NCBI GenBank assembly: GCA_037893245.1
Contig: JBAIAA010000237.1
Coordinates: forward strand, 1,116,001-1,180,000
From: Crossaster papposus
Taxonomy: Eukaryota > Echinodermata > Asteroidea > Velatida > Solasteridae
DNA length: 64,000 nt
Direction of reading: 5' to 3'
Made by a program: the position numbers and the translations under genes
In this document: positions 1 through 12,500 of the stretch, piece after piece
Numbering within the stretch: position 1 is the first letter of the stretch
Layout of the letters: the number at the start of each line of letters is the position of its first letter
The notes under the pieces: generated by a model
What the model was told of the DNA's origin: nothing
What the model saw: only the letters and a program-made list of their open reading frames with translations
The model's database searches: none

Positions 1-230
1 AAACAGTGTTCGTTTTCAACCGGCGTCGGGCAGTGGTACAGTTCTTGATGCTCTAGTTTATAATTTTTTTAATTTTTTATTAATTTTTTCGAAACAATTA
101 CACAATAAATTAAGCACATCCATTTTTCTGAATGCCTATAATCATTATTTGCTTTCAAATATGTAAGAGATTTCTTAATAATTTGGTAGTAAGATTTTTC
201 GATATCAGCAAATGGTGTATCCTACCTTAA
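1..230 (-). mobile_element. MITE family B, copy cut by the window start
   Basis: It ends in GGTGTATCCTACCTTAA, the family B terminus, and contains family hallmarks (TTTTGCTGGATGCCTA-like, AATAATTTGGTAGTAA, GATATC.GCAAATGG). The left half lies outside the window. Family B elements are ~300-400 bp with ends TAAAGGTAGGATACACCA; no coding capacity. Confidence 0.85.
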
Positions 231-504
231 GTTTGTTTTTTAATGTATAAACTCTACGTTCTTTTATCGGTTTTAATAAAACTCGGATGCAGTGACCCTT
301 AAGTGGGAAGACACAATTCTTCATTGGCTTACTGAAGTCAAAGGTCATGTATGGGTCGTTAGAGGTCATTCAAATTTAATATGCTGTACATATGATTGTT
401 ATTTTAACAGTGTATTCAGCAGCGAGTTTGCCACATGGCTTGTGTGTTGTGTATGGTGTGACTGACTAACGCGGCAAGGCTTATGCATCTAGCCGTGCTG
501 TGTC

Positions 505-548
505 ATGATGTGGCAAATGAACGGAAGCTATATTGATGGAGATTCGGG
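505..548 (+). CDS. Coiled-coil gene, exon 1 (start exon, proposed)
   Basis: ATG at 505 follows an in-frame TAG at 490-492, so the frame opens here. It encodes 14 residues beginning MMWQMNGSYIDGD and ends with two bases of a Gly codon before the donor GGG|GTAAGC. Phase 2 is exactly what exon 2 needs, and the joined codon is GGG. G is at -3 of the first ATG; a second ATG follows directly. The long intron (5.4 kb) and small size make this the least certain exon; RNA could place the start elsewhere. Confidence 0.5.
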
Positions 549-3500
549 GTAAGCAGCCCTTATTTGCATAATGAAGGGTTTCCAAGTATTTTATTTATTT
601 ATTTATATTTATTTATTTGTGAGGTTTCTGGCAAAATAAGACGGAACTGGGCAGAGGTTGAAATGAGGGTACTCAGGTATTAGAAAAGAAGAAATTTTTT
701 GTCTTCAATGCTGTTGCACTTCAATCGGACATTCCATTAACAAGTTATGGCTGTTTAACCAGTTTGTGCCGGGATTATTTTAACATCACCGAGCGAACGC
801 GCGGGATTATTTTTAATGAAACTTGATCCGAGGCGGGTTCAGGCTGATAGGACCGAGAAGCACACCCATGCATTTTCTGTCTTGCTCGCTGCTGACAGAC
901 ATTTTCGGCCTTGCTCGTGGCGTATTTATGCGTCATCCGTTTTGAATCTGGGGAAAACTTGACCAAAAGTTTGAGTTGATTGAGGCGGATTGAGGCCGGA
1001 CGGCGATCGCGAAAAAAACCAAAGATAACATAAGAATAACTGAAAACAAACGCTGTTTTTTGTGCTTTTCTCGGCATCCATGACTGTAAAACTTCATACA
1101 GGTCAGTTAAAGGTAGTATACACCATTGGTAACTGCTTGAATTATCATAAATGGTTCGATTTAGGTAAATATGGTAAATATCGTTTAACTGACCTGTCCG
1201 AAGTTTTACAATCATGGTTGCTGAGAAAAGCAAGAAAAACGACTCTCGTTTTCAACCGGAAATCGGGCAGTTTTTCTTATGTTGTTTTTGTTTTTTCGCG
1301 ATCGCCGGCCGGCGATAACGAATTTTGGTTTATTCAATTCAATTTTTTTGAACAATTACAGGATATCTAGGGCAATCGTTTTGCTGGATGCCTACAATCA
1401 TTACTTACTTTCAAATAAGTAAGATATTTCCTAATAATTCGGTAGTAAATTTTTTTGATATCTGCAAGTGGTGTATACTACCTTTAAACAATATTCACTA
1501 TAAAATACAACCCCCCCCCCCCCCCCCCCCTCAAATTTACCCATTCATGATAATTCAAGAAATTACCAATGGTGTATCTTATACCTTTAATACAAGCTGG
1601 CAGTAATGTGCACTGCTTTCACTCTTCATTTGCACAAAGTTCAATAAACTGCTTATGAGTGGTAGGCCTAACCTTGATTGTGCTTCTTAGCTCTGCATAA
1701 ATAAAGACCTATAGATAATTGAAATTCACTGCTGATAATTTTACGTGTCTAATCAGAGAATTTTAGAGGTTGAACCCCTTGACGCTGATAATAATTTGCT
1801 CACTACATGTAACTTGATTATACGCAGGACTGCACAGCAGTAGCTGCTTTGCATAATGGAGCCGAGCGTGCATCTGTGAAACATGCTGTATTTTACGGTG
1901 TATAACACAGCTGACAACATGTATTCGCATTTTTGTATCACTGCTTTGTTCTTGTGTACAAAATGGTTGGAAAGTCGAGCACGTTTTTCAAAATGCTCCC
2001 ATTTTAACCATAATTTTTTTCCTGGGTTGAAATTTCGACCCAATATACCCTATATTATACCCTAACCCAAACACTAACCCTAACCCACATCCTAATCCTA
2101 GTTTTTGAGTAATTTAAGTAAAATCAAAAAATCTAAATTCCCAGTGGAGACCTATTCATCTATAGAAATTTACCCTCCGGAGACGTTTTGTCTCCATTGT
2201 ACACATTGTGTTCATGTCTCCAGAGGGTACCGTATTTTGCACCAGCAGTCCATACAGACTAGCTGGCCATGGCCATAGTTGCTCCCTAGAGCCAATTTCA
2301 TGTTGCTGCTAAGCACAAAAAATTGCTTAGCATGAAAATTCTTCCCTGGCAAAAACAGGATTTCCGATCGACCAAATTTTCAGGTGATGTACATTGTATA
2401 TTGTTTGTGACTGGTATTCAGCTGTTTTTTGCTTAGCATGAAAAGCACATGGAGTTTTGGCTGGTCAACCTGCTTGCTTTTACTGAGCAAGACTTTGTTT
2501 GTGCTAAGCAAATTTGTGTGCTTAGCAGCTTCATGAAATTGGCCCCTGGTGTCAAAGGGTTTTACATGTAGGCAGTTAGAGGATTTTGGGCGAACAAATG
2601 TAAAGACAATGGGCAATCGAAACAAAAAACTGGCCGAGCTTTGTACTAAAACATAGTATAAATAATAATGGAGGCTAAGCATCCTTGTACTGGCAGCTGT
2701 GAAGCTTGATTGCGAAGGATGTAACATTATTACCCCGGTCATTGGGCCGACGAAACATTCCAAATACCATCTCAGCTCCCTTGGGAGTATACAGCTTTAT
2801 GCTGCTATTTTGGCACAAAGCAGCTAAATCAACCACAATAACCATCTCTGCCCTCACAGGTACTCATTTACTCCTGGGTAAAGGGAAGCAATGAGTGACA
2901 AAGTGTCTTGCCCAAGGGCACACGCCCCATACCGGTACTTCCAGGCCAGACTGGAACCCACAACCTGCAGCTTTACCTATACTTGTACAGATTACATATT
3001 CAATGCTTCAGAGCACGAGGCCACGGCACTCCACGAATATACCCCGGTACATGTACTCTCTGTAATCAGTCATTCAATTCCTACACAAACTGGGGATAAG
3101 TGGGGCGCTGTGGTCCAGTGGTCATGGTGTTTGACTCCTGTGCGGTGCTACGCGGGTTCGAACCCTGGCAGGGAACATGGTGCTTGTGTTCTTGGGCAAG
3201 ACACTTTGCTACAATCGCCTCTCTCCACCCAGGAGTAATGGGTACCTGTGAAAGTAGAGACCACATGCGCTGATCTTGAGCTGCTGCATAAATGGTTTTG
3301 TTCCTGGTGAACAGGGATAATAATTGTAAAGCGTTTTGATAGTACACCCATAATGTGGGTGTCTAAAGCGCTTTATAAGAACTAACATAAAGTGTAAATG
3401 GCACCGTAACCTGTGTAATAATTTCAGACGGAATCAAGAGATGTGGAAAGTACACTAAAAAATCCATGGATTATGGATTATGGATACTTCTAATAAATGT

Positions 3501-6500
3501 ATGCATAGTTGTCCATGGTAACATGGCAACAGATGTAGTGGCATTAGCTATGGCTCGGTAGCGTTCGTGCCTAAGGCCATGCTAATGATTTGAATAATTA
3601 AAAACAAGGTCTGTATGGTTTATTTATTTATTTATTTCTCATATTTATCACCTATCTACCATGTGATGGTTTCCTATAAGGGCCCTGACTTAAAAAAAAA
3701 AATACAAAGTATACAATAACATTATACTTAAAAAATTTAGTAAAAAGTAAAATGTACAAATATCTAAAAAGACGGTGAAAACATTTTTAAAAGGAAGACA
3801 ACACATATAAGTTAAAAAGGTACGTAAGAAGTAAAAACGTACAAATACCTAAAAACAAGGTTAAAGAAAAATAACACTACACGTACCAAAATACTTCTTA
3901 ATTCGGTAGTAACATTTTTCAATATCTGCAAATGGTGTATTCTACCTTTAAAGGTAGGATACACCGTTTGCAGATATCAAAAATATTTACTACCGAATAA
4001 TTAAGAATTATCTTACTCATCTGAAAGTAAATAATGATTCTAGGCATCCAGCAAAATGATTGCGCTAGATATCCTGTAATTATTCTGAAAAATTGAATTT
4101 GATAAAGAAAAATTTGCATAAGAATAACTGCTCGACGCTGAATACTTGCTTCTGTCATTTTACTAAGAATCCTATCCATGTACGTTTTTGCTGATAACTT
4201 TTAATGTATTTTTGGTCCTTATTTCTTTTTAATGAATGTATGCAGGGCCTAATGGAAGTTTGAAGGATTTCCAAGTATTTTATTTATTTATTTATATGTA
4301 TTTATTTGTGAGGGGTTCTGGCATAATAAGACGGAACTGAGCAGAGGTTAAAATGAGGATTATCAGGTATTGGAAACGAGGATAATTTTTGTCTTCAATA
4401 CTGTTGGTTGCACTTCAATCGGACATTCTATTAACAAGTTATGGCTGTTTAAAGTTAGAACCCATTTATTAACTGTTTGGGCACACCCTGTGTAAAAGAA
4501 ATGTAATAAATACATGTACCGGTAGGATATTTTGAATATTTGCAGATGGTGTTTTTATCTTTTCAACTAGTTTGCACCAGGATTATTTTAACATTGACCG
4601 GGCCTATACGCAAGATACACCTTTTCTTTTCACGAACCTCGGTCTCAAACGATTTTAGGCTGTCATCTGTGGGTAGCACACCCCGATATTTCCGGCCTGG
4701 CTCGCTGCGAGTGGGTCACGGACTGATATTTTCGGCCTCGCTTTATCGCTTGTTGCGTTTATTTATCAAATAGCTCATGTTGGGATGCCAGTGTTAATCA
4801 CTGCATTAGGAATGCACAACGACGGATGTTTTATCTTCGTCGTCTTATTCCACTTATCTAGTGATTTGTTGGGTCAAGTTTTATCGTGCAGTGGTGGAAA
4901 GGGTGTTAACACAGTCCATCACTGTGTAATAATATGGAAGTACGACCATGGCTAACCGGCGGGTACTGGAGAGAGTTGTTAAGTCGGCTACACGTATTGT
5001 TGGTAGATCTCTCCCGTCAGTCGCAGAAATTTATAGCACCAGATTGAAGACGAAAACCAGTGCTAATATCGAAGATGAATTTCATCTGGCAAATGAGTTG
5101 TTTGATGAGATCAGGGAAGCGTTATAGAGTAATCAAATGCAATACAGAAAGATTCCGGAGTAGTGGTTATCCTACTGCAGTCAGGGGATTGAATGGGATG
5201 AAGTACATTTTTTGTAAATTTTTAGTTTTGCCTACAAGATATTAATTGATTTTAAAAACACTTTACGTTAATGATTTTTTGGTAATTTTTGAGAAGTAAT
5301 TTTTTAATTAAAGTGGAAATTCAATGTTTTTAATATAAAGTTTAAATGTATTGTAATGTTTTTATGCACGGGAACCACTGCAATTTCTAATGTATGGTAT
5401 TGTATATAAATAGCAATAAACTGATGATAATAATAAATAAAATTATAAAAATCATCCGTTCCGAATACCGCAACACTTTTGCATGGATACCGCATGTGTA
5501 CACACCATCAGATGCGAAGTGGTTAATTTTGAAGTGAGCTAGAGGCAAATGCTCCTTTAACCAGTTTGCGCCGGGATTATTTTAACATCACCGAGCCGAG
5601 GCGCGAGATTAATTTTAACGAATTGATCCGAGGAGGGTTCAGGCCGATAGTACCAGCAAGCACACCCACGCATTTCCAGCCTTGCTCGCTGCTGACAGAC
5701 ATATCCGGCCTTGCTCGTGACGTGTTTATATGTCATCCATTTTGAATCTTTGCGTTTATATACATCCTCCGGCGCGAACTGGTTAAAGAATATTGCAAAA
5801 TTAGTTGAATTTAGTCAAACTGAAAATGCTTTACGTGGCATCACTGACTTCACATTTGTCTTTGTTCTCAAGTCAAGTTTATGAGCTTATGTTTATAAAT
5901 GTATATTTTTCACAGGCCATTCAATAAGTTTGGGCCGGCCCCTCTTCCAGCCATTTCCAGCAACCTGACTAGTTCCCAGACTCTACAACCCAATGACTAC
6001 AACCAGATCGTCCCCATCAGCGGGCACCGGTCCGCGGTGGCGGGGGACTACACGGAGAACAGACTGCGAAAGGTGGAGGAGAGGCTGAATATGTCTGAGA
6101 AGTCCTGCCGGGCACTGCTGGAGGAAGTAGTCCGATTGAGAGGTATATAATTAATAATAAATTACATTTATAAAGCGCTTAATACAATGTTTCTAAGCGC
6201 TTAACAAAACAAGGTACAACGTATAGTAAACATACAGCAATAATAATACATAATTCTAAATAATAACAATAACAGATAATTAGCAACTTACTTTAAACAA
6301 AACTGCCCTATAAATTACTAATAAAGGGATCGTATACATTTGGTAATTGGAAACCCACTGTTTGTTTCAGTCCTATATAGTTATAGATACCATAAAACTT
6401 ACGTTTAAAAATTTCCTTTAAAAAGGTGGTAGCAATTTTGAGATATTGCCGAGAATCTGGAGCGGTTATGTCCACGCAGGAAGAATAATCTGCATTGGAA

Positions 6501-9500
6501 TACACAATCTGAGAAACGTCACTGCAGTAACGCTTCACAGATTCAAATATTTGGGGATAAAAAGTGATATTTTTTTCCATAACCGCAGTACTTCAAAGTG
6601 AAAAGTTTCTAAAAATGCATTATACTATCCAAATTTGCTGTGTTTCTTACCAAGTAAGTTTTTATTGCCATAATTTTTTGGAGTAATTACCAAACGTATA
6701 CGATCCCTTTAAACAAAAAATACTTCAAGCTTTCCTTAAAAGACTCTACAGATGGGGATTGACGAATACTAATTGGTAAACTATTCCATAATTTAGGGGC
6801 TGCAACAGCAAAAGCACAATGACCATAACGGGTATTGGTTCGGGGACCAGGGGCGTATTAGAAATTAGCATGTGTAGTTGACCGTAATGAACGTGATGGA
6901 ACAATAGGTTTGAGAAGGTCGTTTAAATATGATGGAGCATCATACCCATGTTTAATTTTGAATACTATCAAAAGAACCTTAAACTGATTGCGAGTTAAAA
7001 TAGGTAGCCAATGAAGAGATCTAAGAATAGGAGTTATGTGTTCATATATTCTGGTTTTTGGTGATGAGACGGTAAGCAAGAGTACAATTCGTTACAATAA
7101 AAAAGTAATCTAAATGAGAAGTCACAAAAGCGTTGATCAATCGTTCTGTAGACTGACTGTCTCAGAGTTGCACGTTTAGTCCAGTTATTTATTCTTTCTG
7201 GCAATGAAACCCTCAAAGGGACTGCAATGACGTTATTGCATTAAAGTGTGAAACCCAGGTTTAATATCTGCTTCTCCCTGTTTTGAAATTCTGTCAAAGT
7301 CGCCAAAGGGTTTTCACACTATTATCTTGTCTCACCGTTTTGAAAGCAACGTGGGTTGACTTTGAGTGGCGCTGGGTCTGATCAAACATGAATCCACATG
7401 TCTAACTGTTCACACTTCTACCTGCTCATGCTCCAGTCAATTATAGATTTCCTTCCCTTGGAGGCTTGGACGAAACCAATTTCATAAAATATGTTAGCAC
7501 AAACATTTGCTTAGCATGACAATTCTTCCTTAGCAAAAACAGGGTTACAAACCAAACTTTCAGTTGATGTTTATTGTTTGTGACTGGTATTCAGCTTTTT
7601 TTGCTATTAAAGCATGAAAGTACATGAAGTTTGGGCTGGTACCTTGTTTTTACTGAGCAAGACTTTGTTTGTGCTAAGCACATTTTTGTGAAATTTAATG
7701 AAATTGGCTCCAGGGCTGATTTACACCAGTGTAGCGCCCCATACCTACTCATTTGAGAACCATTTGCACATTTTTGAATTGCCTTTTTATACCCAGTGGT
7801 TTAACAAAATGCAATTTGTAATCTAGGTGAGTTGAAGCAGTCGCACCATCACTCGGACGAGGCCATCCGGAGCGAGCGCCAATCCCGCCAGCAGCTTGGC
7901 GACAGCATCCGGGCCAGCAACGATCTAATTGGTCAGCTGGGAGCGAGGCTCAAGCGGGCGGAGGAGCGCGTGTCCAACGAGCGGACGGCCGTCGGGGCGC
8001 TTGTCAACCACACCAAGCAGGTCGAGCAAGCGGTGCTGGGGAGCCAACATGAGCTGGTGGCCAGGAGAGATCTGCAACTAGCCAAGTAAGGTTCTGTCTA
8101 TAGATTCATATGTCGGACGAGTTCCTGACAAACAAGACACTCGCAGCTTTGTGCTTGTATTCAGAGTTGTTAATGACTTGAGTCACAATTGTTAGTGACT
8201 CAACTCGACTCAAGTCCCCATGGGTAAATGACTCAAATCAACTCGAGTCACTGCTGGCAAATGACTTGATTCGACTCGACTCCTTCATCTGAATGACTCG
8301 ACTCGAGTGAAGGCTATTAGTCCTTAACCCTCCTATATACAGTGCAGTTACCATAGAGCTGTCAGACCTTTCAAAACCTTTCAAGTTTTCTGGACTGAAG
8401 CGTTTTGAAAGGTGAGAAAGCTGTCTGACAAATAGAACCTATGAAAGGTTTTGAAAGGTAAAACAACTCTCTGAACAAACTGGTGTTAAAAAAAAAAAAA
8501 ACTTTCAAAAGGTTTTGAAAGGTGTAGTAGTGCAGTAGCAAAAAATTCTGGAGCGTTTTGAAAGGTTCATACTTATTGATAGCCATTTTGCCCATTAAGC
8601 AGATTTTGAAAGGTTTTGAAAGGTAAAACCATAAGAGGGTTAAGGGATGTAAAGTCAAATTTTTCACTTTTTTAGGTTGATGTTAATTTGGAAAGTATAC
8701 GTCATCAGCTTTACAATGATAATAAAACTAACATTTTCCGACATTTCTATTCAAAGTTATAGTTTATCAAAGTTGCCAAGCCATTATATAACATTATATA
8801 GTTTTTTGTTACGGTTTAGGCCGTGTCCGAAACGGGTGTCTAGAGCTAGAACTACGGCTATTGTCTGCGTCGGCCATTTTGTAGCGCTGTCCGAAATGCC
8901 GTCTAGAGCTACAGCTATGGCTACAACGTCACAAAAATCTAGCCGTAAAAGAAGTTGTCTAGCTCGGGCAAAACAAAATGGCGGCAGCACTAACGTTAAT
9001 TTTGGAGCAAATTTTCGTTTAGTTTTCAATGATAGTGCATAACAGATCGACAAATACGTCAATATCATCAGGTATTTCGACTGGCTGTTAACAAACATTG
9101 TGTAACATCTAGCAGACGATAATTGTTGTAAATTCTTACATCGTAATTTTGCAAACACTAATTAAGCATCACTTGGGGGCGCAATAACTAGCCGTAGGCT
9201 CTACCGTAGCCGTGTCCGAATTACATTTACCTTAGCGCCTACATAGACGTAGCTGTAGCTGTAGACGTAGACCGTAGCTCTAGACACTCGTTTCGGACAC
9301 GACCTAAGTCTCTCTTGCAAAAATAACATGTGCGCCTTTACAGCCCGTTCGTGGTGGACGGTCACATTTGGTTTAATACAAAAGTCGGTTTGTGTTATAA
9401 CAATTTGCTAGAATCGCTGAGCTTCACAACGAGTTGGACGAGTCCAATCGCCTCAGAGAGCAGCTAGAGAGAGCCACCGCGACTGTGGTGGATGAGGTGC

Positions 9501-12500
9501 GTGCCATCAAGGGCAAAGTGGACACTCACCACATGGAAGCATCAAGTACAGTGCATGACATCAAGGAGCGTACCAAGAGAATAGAGGAAGACAACAGAAC
9601 ACTGGTGAGCACCAACAATTTCTAGTTTACAAAACCAGGTTTTTTTCAACTTTTTTTTTTATTACCCTAACCCCCTAGGCTCAATACACTATAAAGCATA
9701 CTAACCCCAGCAAACTTCTCAAACAGCTCACACAGGTTCAGTAATTATTGGTACTGAACCTAACGGTGCCAAACTCCAACTTGTTGAAGTTTGATTGACT
9801 TGGTACAGATGGGGGTCTATGCCTTTTGTCAGTGTTCAGGATCAGGGCTGTGATGACTGGCCGTTGGTTCTGTGTGTTGGGCTATGTTTTATAGGGGACA
9901 CACAGGGTGTACACATGTCACACTTACAGTTGAACTGGAATGCCTAAGCTCACCCACGAACAAATGCCTGTGCATTCCTCCAAACTCTTACAAGAGTCAT
10001 GCCTTTTTGCCCTGAACCTCACATAATTCAACAGGGTTTCTCTGGTCCTTTTGTACATTGGGCAAGATAGTTTAGTTGGTGGAGCGCTGCCAGTCCGAAT
10101 AAAATAGGGGACGTATAACAATAGAGGACAATAGGGTCCCCTATTTAGAAAAGGTCCCCGATTTCGATTCGTGTACAAAACCTATAGGAGGCCTTCTGAA
10201 AAAGTACAAACAAAAGAGGGACAATAGGAGGTCCTTGATTGGAGGCGTATACACACTTGTGTACGAATATTTTATACGTACTGCGGACCTACGACCAATT
10301 GACGTCCACAGGATGCGGGAAAAGTTTACTGATTGTAGACTTGCACACGTCCACAGTCAGTTTTACCCTTTCTGAAAAATAGCTTAAGGTTAAAATGGGT
10401 TAGGGTTATAGAACAAATGAAGGGGAACACATAAGAGGACCAGAAAAAAAATGTGGGTTTTAAAAAATGTCCTACAAGCAAGAAAAATGTTTAGCCAATG
10501 TTTTCTTAACTACATAAAGTCAAAGAAATGTCCACAGTCGAATGGAAGGTAAAGCTGGGGGTGTGTGTACGAACCTTGCTACACTTGTGTGGACTTGGTA
10601 ACAAAAGATGTCCACACTTTACACAAACCTGAAACCTTCTGTGGAGTTGGCCAAGTCCACACAAGGTTTTCCCTCTTGGATAAAGAACGTTAGAGGTAAA
10701 ACGGGTTTGGGTTACATATAGAAAAATTGAAAAGGATTATCCTAGGGTATAACATTCGCAAATGTTGATTGAAAACAAATTCATGGTGTGAAATAATTAG
10801 TATTTGGTGAAATTTGATCGATGTTTCTTAACTACACGAATACAAAGGATGTCCACACAGTGATAGTAAGGTTCGCATAGTTGTGCGTTTGTATTGACCG
10901 GCAATCGTGGTCGTCGGACAAAAGAATTGGGAGTCAAACAATGGGTCCACGATTGACACAACGTCCACGATCTTTTCTCGTGTACAAATCCTATGGCGAT
11001 CATTCAAAATTACAAACAAAAGAGGGAAGACGGTCGGACAATGCCCCGTCCACGATTGCCGGTCTATACATGACTGCGTGTTCTTGTATCGTATTACGAT
11101 CGAGGATCGAAACACAAAAGGGAACAAAGGGAACAAAGGATCCTCGAAGGACGGTTTGCTTGTCCGAATTCGGTCCTCGATCGTTGGGGCAAGCGCTAAG
11201 TAATGGGGTTAGGGTATAGTAAAGGAACAAAGGAAAACACAATATCGATCCTCGGTCGTTATGTGGTTCACGACTGTGTGTGTGGGTGTGTGTTTATTTA
11301 TGTACATGTTTGACATCTGTGTTGCGTCCTCTGTGTGTGCACACGTTGCATGTTTTTCCCCTCATCCAGATCTCTAGATATCGCATCCAAAATAGCGACC
11401 AGGAGTTAAACTCCGACAAGAACCTTACCCAGATCAGGTTACAGATGAGTGCCAGGTAGCGTATACGTGGGTCGGTGACCGGCCACGGTCGACCGGTATC
11501 CATCAATGCATTGCTACACGTGGGACCTGATATGACTTTTGTGTTGTCAGTCGCAATACCGCGATGTGACGTATTGGTGCACAGATAGACAATGTACATA
11601 CATCATATGGGGGCTCGTGGCCTAGTGGTTAGGGTTTGTGAATGATATTCAGAGGGTCGGGGTTCAAATCCAGCTTCTGGCCATATGTTGTGTCAGTCTT
11701 TTGAATGAATGAATGTGCGTCATCCTGGAACGCATTGATGAGATGGAATTGAATTCCACATGAGCTTTATAGGTAGGATACACGATTTGCAGATATCAGA
11801 AAAATTTTACTACCGATTTATTAAGAAATATCTTACTTATTTGAAAGTAAATAATGATTGTAGGCATCCAGCAAAATGATTACGCTAGATATCCTGTAAT
11901 TGTTGCGAAAAATTGAATTTTCGATAAAAAAACACACAATTGCCGGATGGCAATCGCGAATAAAACAAGAACAACATAAAAACCACTGCCTAACGTCGGT
12001 TGAAAACAAACGCTGTTTTTCTTGCTTTTCTTAGCATCCATGACTGTAAAACTTTGAACAGGGCTGTTAAACGATATTTACTAAAAAATACAACCCCCTA
12101 AATCCACCCATTCATGATAATTTAAGCATTTACCAATGGTGCAGGATACACCATTGGTAATTGCTTGAATTATCATGAATTTGTAGATTCGTAGGGTTGT
12201 GTTTTACAGTAAATATCATTTAACTGACCTGTCCGAAGTTTTACAGTCATGGATGTCGAGAAAAGCACGAAAACATTTTTAACCGGCGTCGAGCAGTTAT
12301 TCATATGCTATTTTTGTTTTTTCGCGATCGCCGGCCGGTGATCCCGAATTTTTCTTTATAAAATTCTACTTTTCGGAATAATTACAGGATATCTAGCGCA
12401 ATCATTTTGCTGAATGCCTAGAATCATTATTTACTTTTAAATGAGTAAGATATTTCTTAATAATTCGGTAGTAAATATTTTTGATATGGTGTATACTACC

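Noticed and set aside
2045..2096. Chromosome end or telomere
   Set aside because: Short, degenerate CCCTAA units inside an intron with unique sequence on both sides.
3919..4179. Recurrent frames with AQSFCWMPRIIIYFQMSKIF (also 16502, 51404, 53011, 60889)
   Set aside because: Translations of MITE B. They begin and stop at different places and contain element ends.
11610..11690. Possible tRNA gene
   Set aside because: A and B boxes are present, but the acceptor stem does not pair and the T-arm is poor. It is a SINE head.
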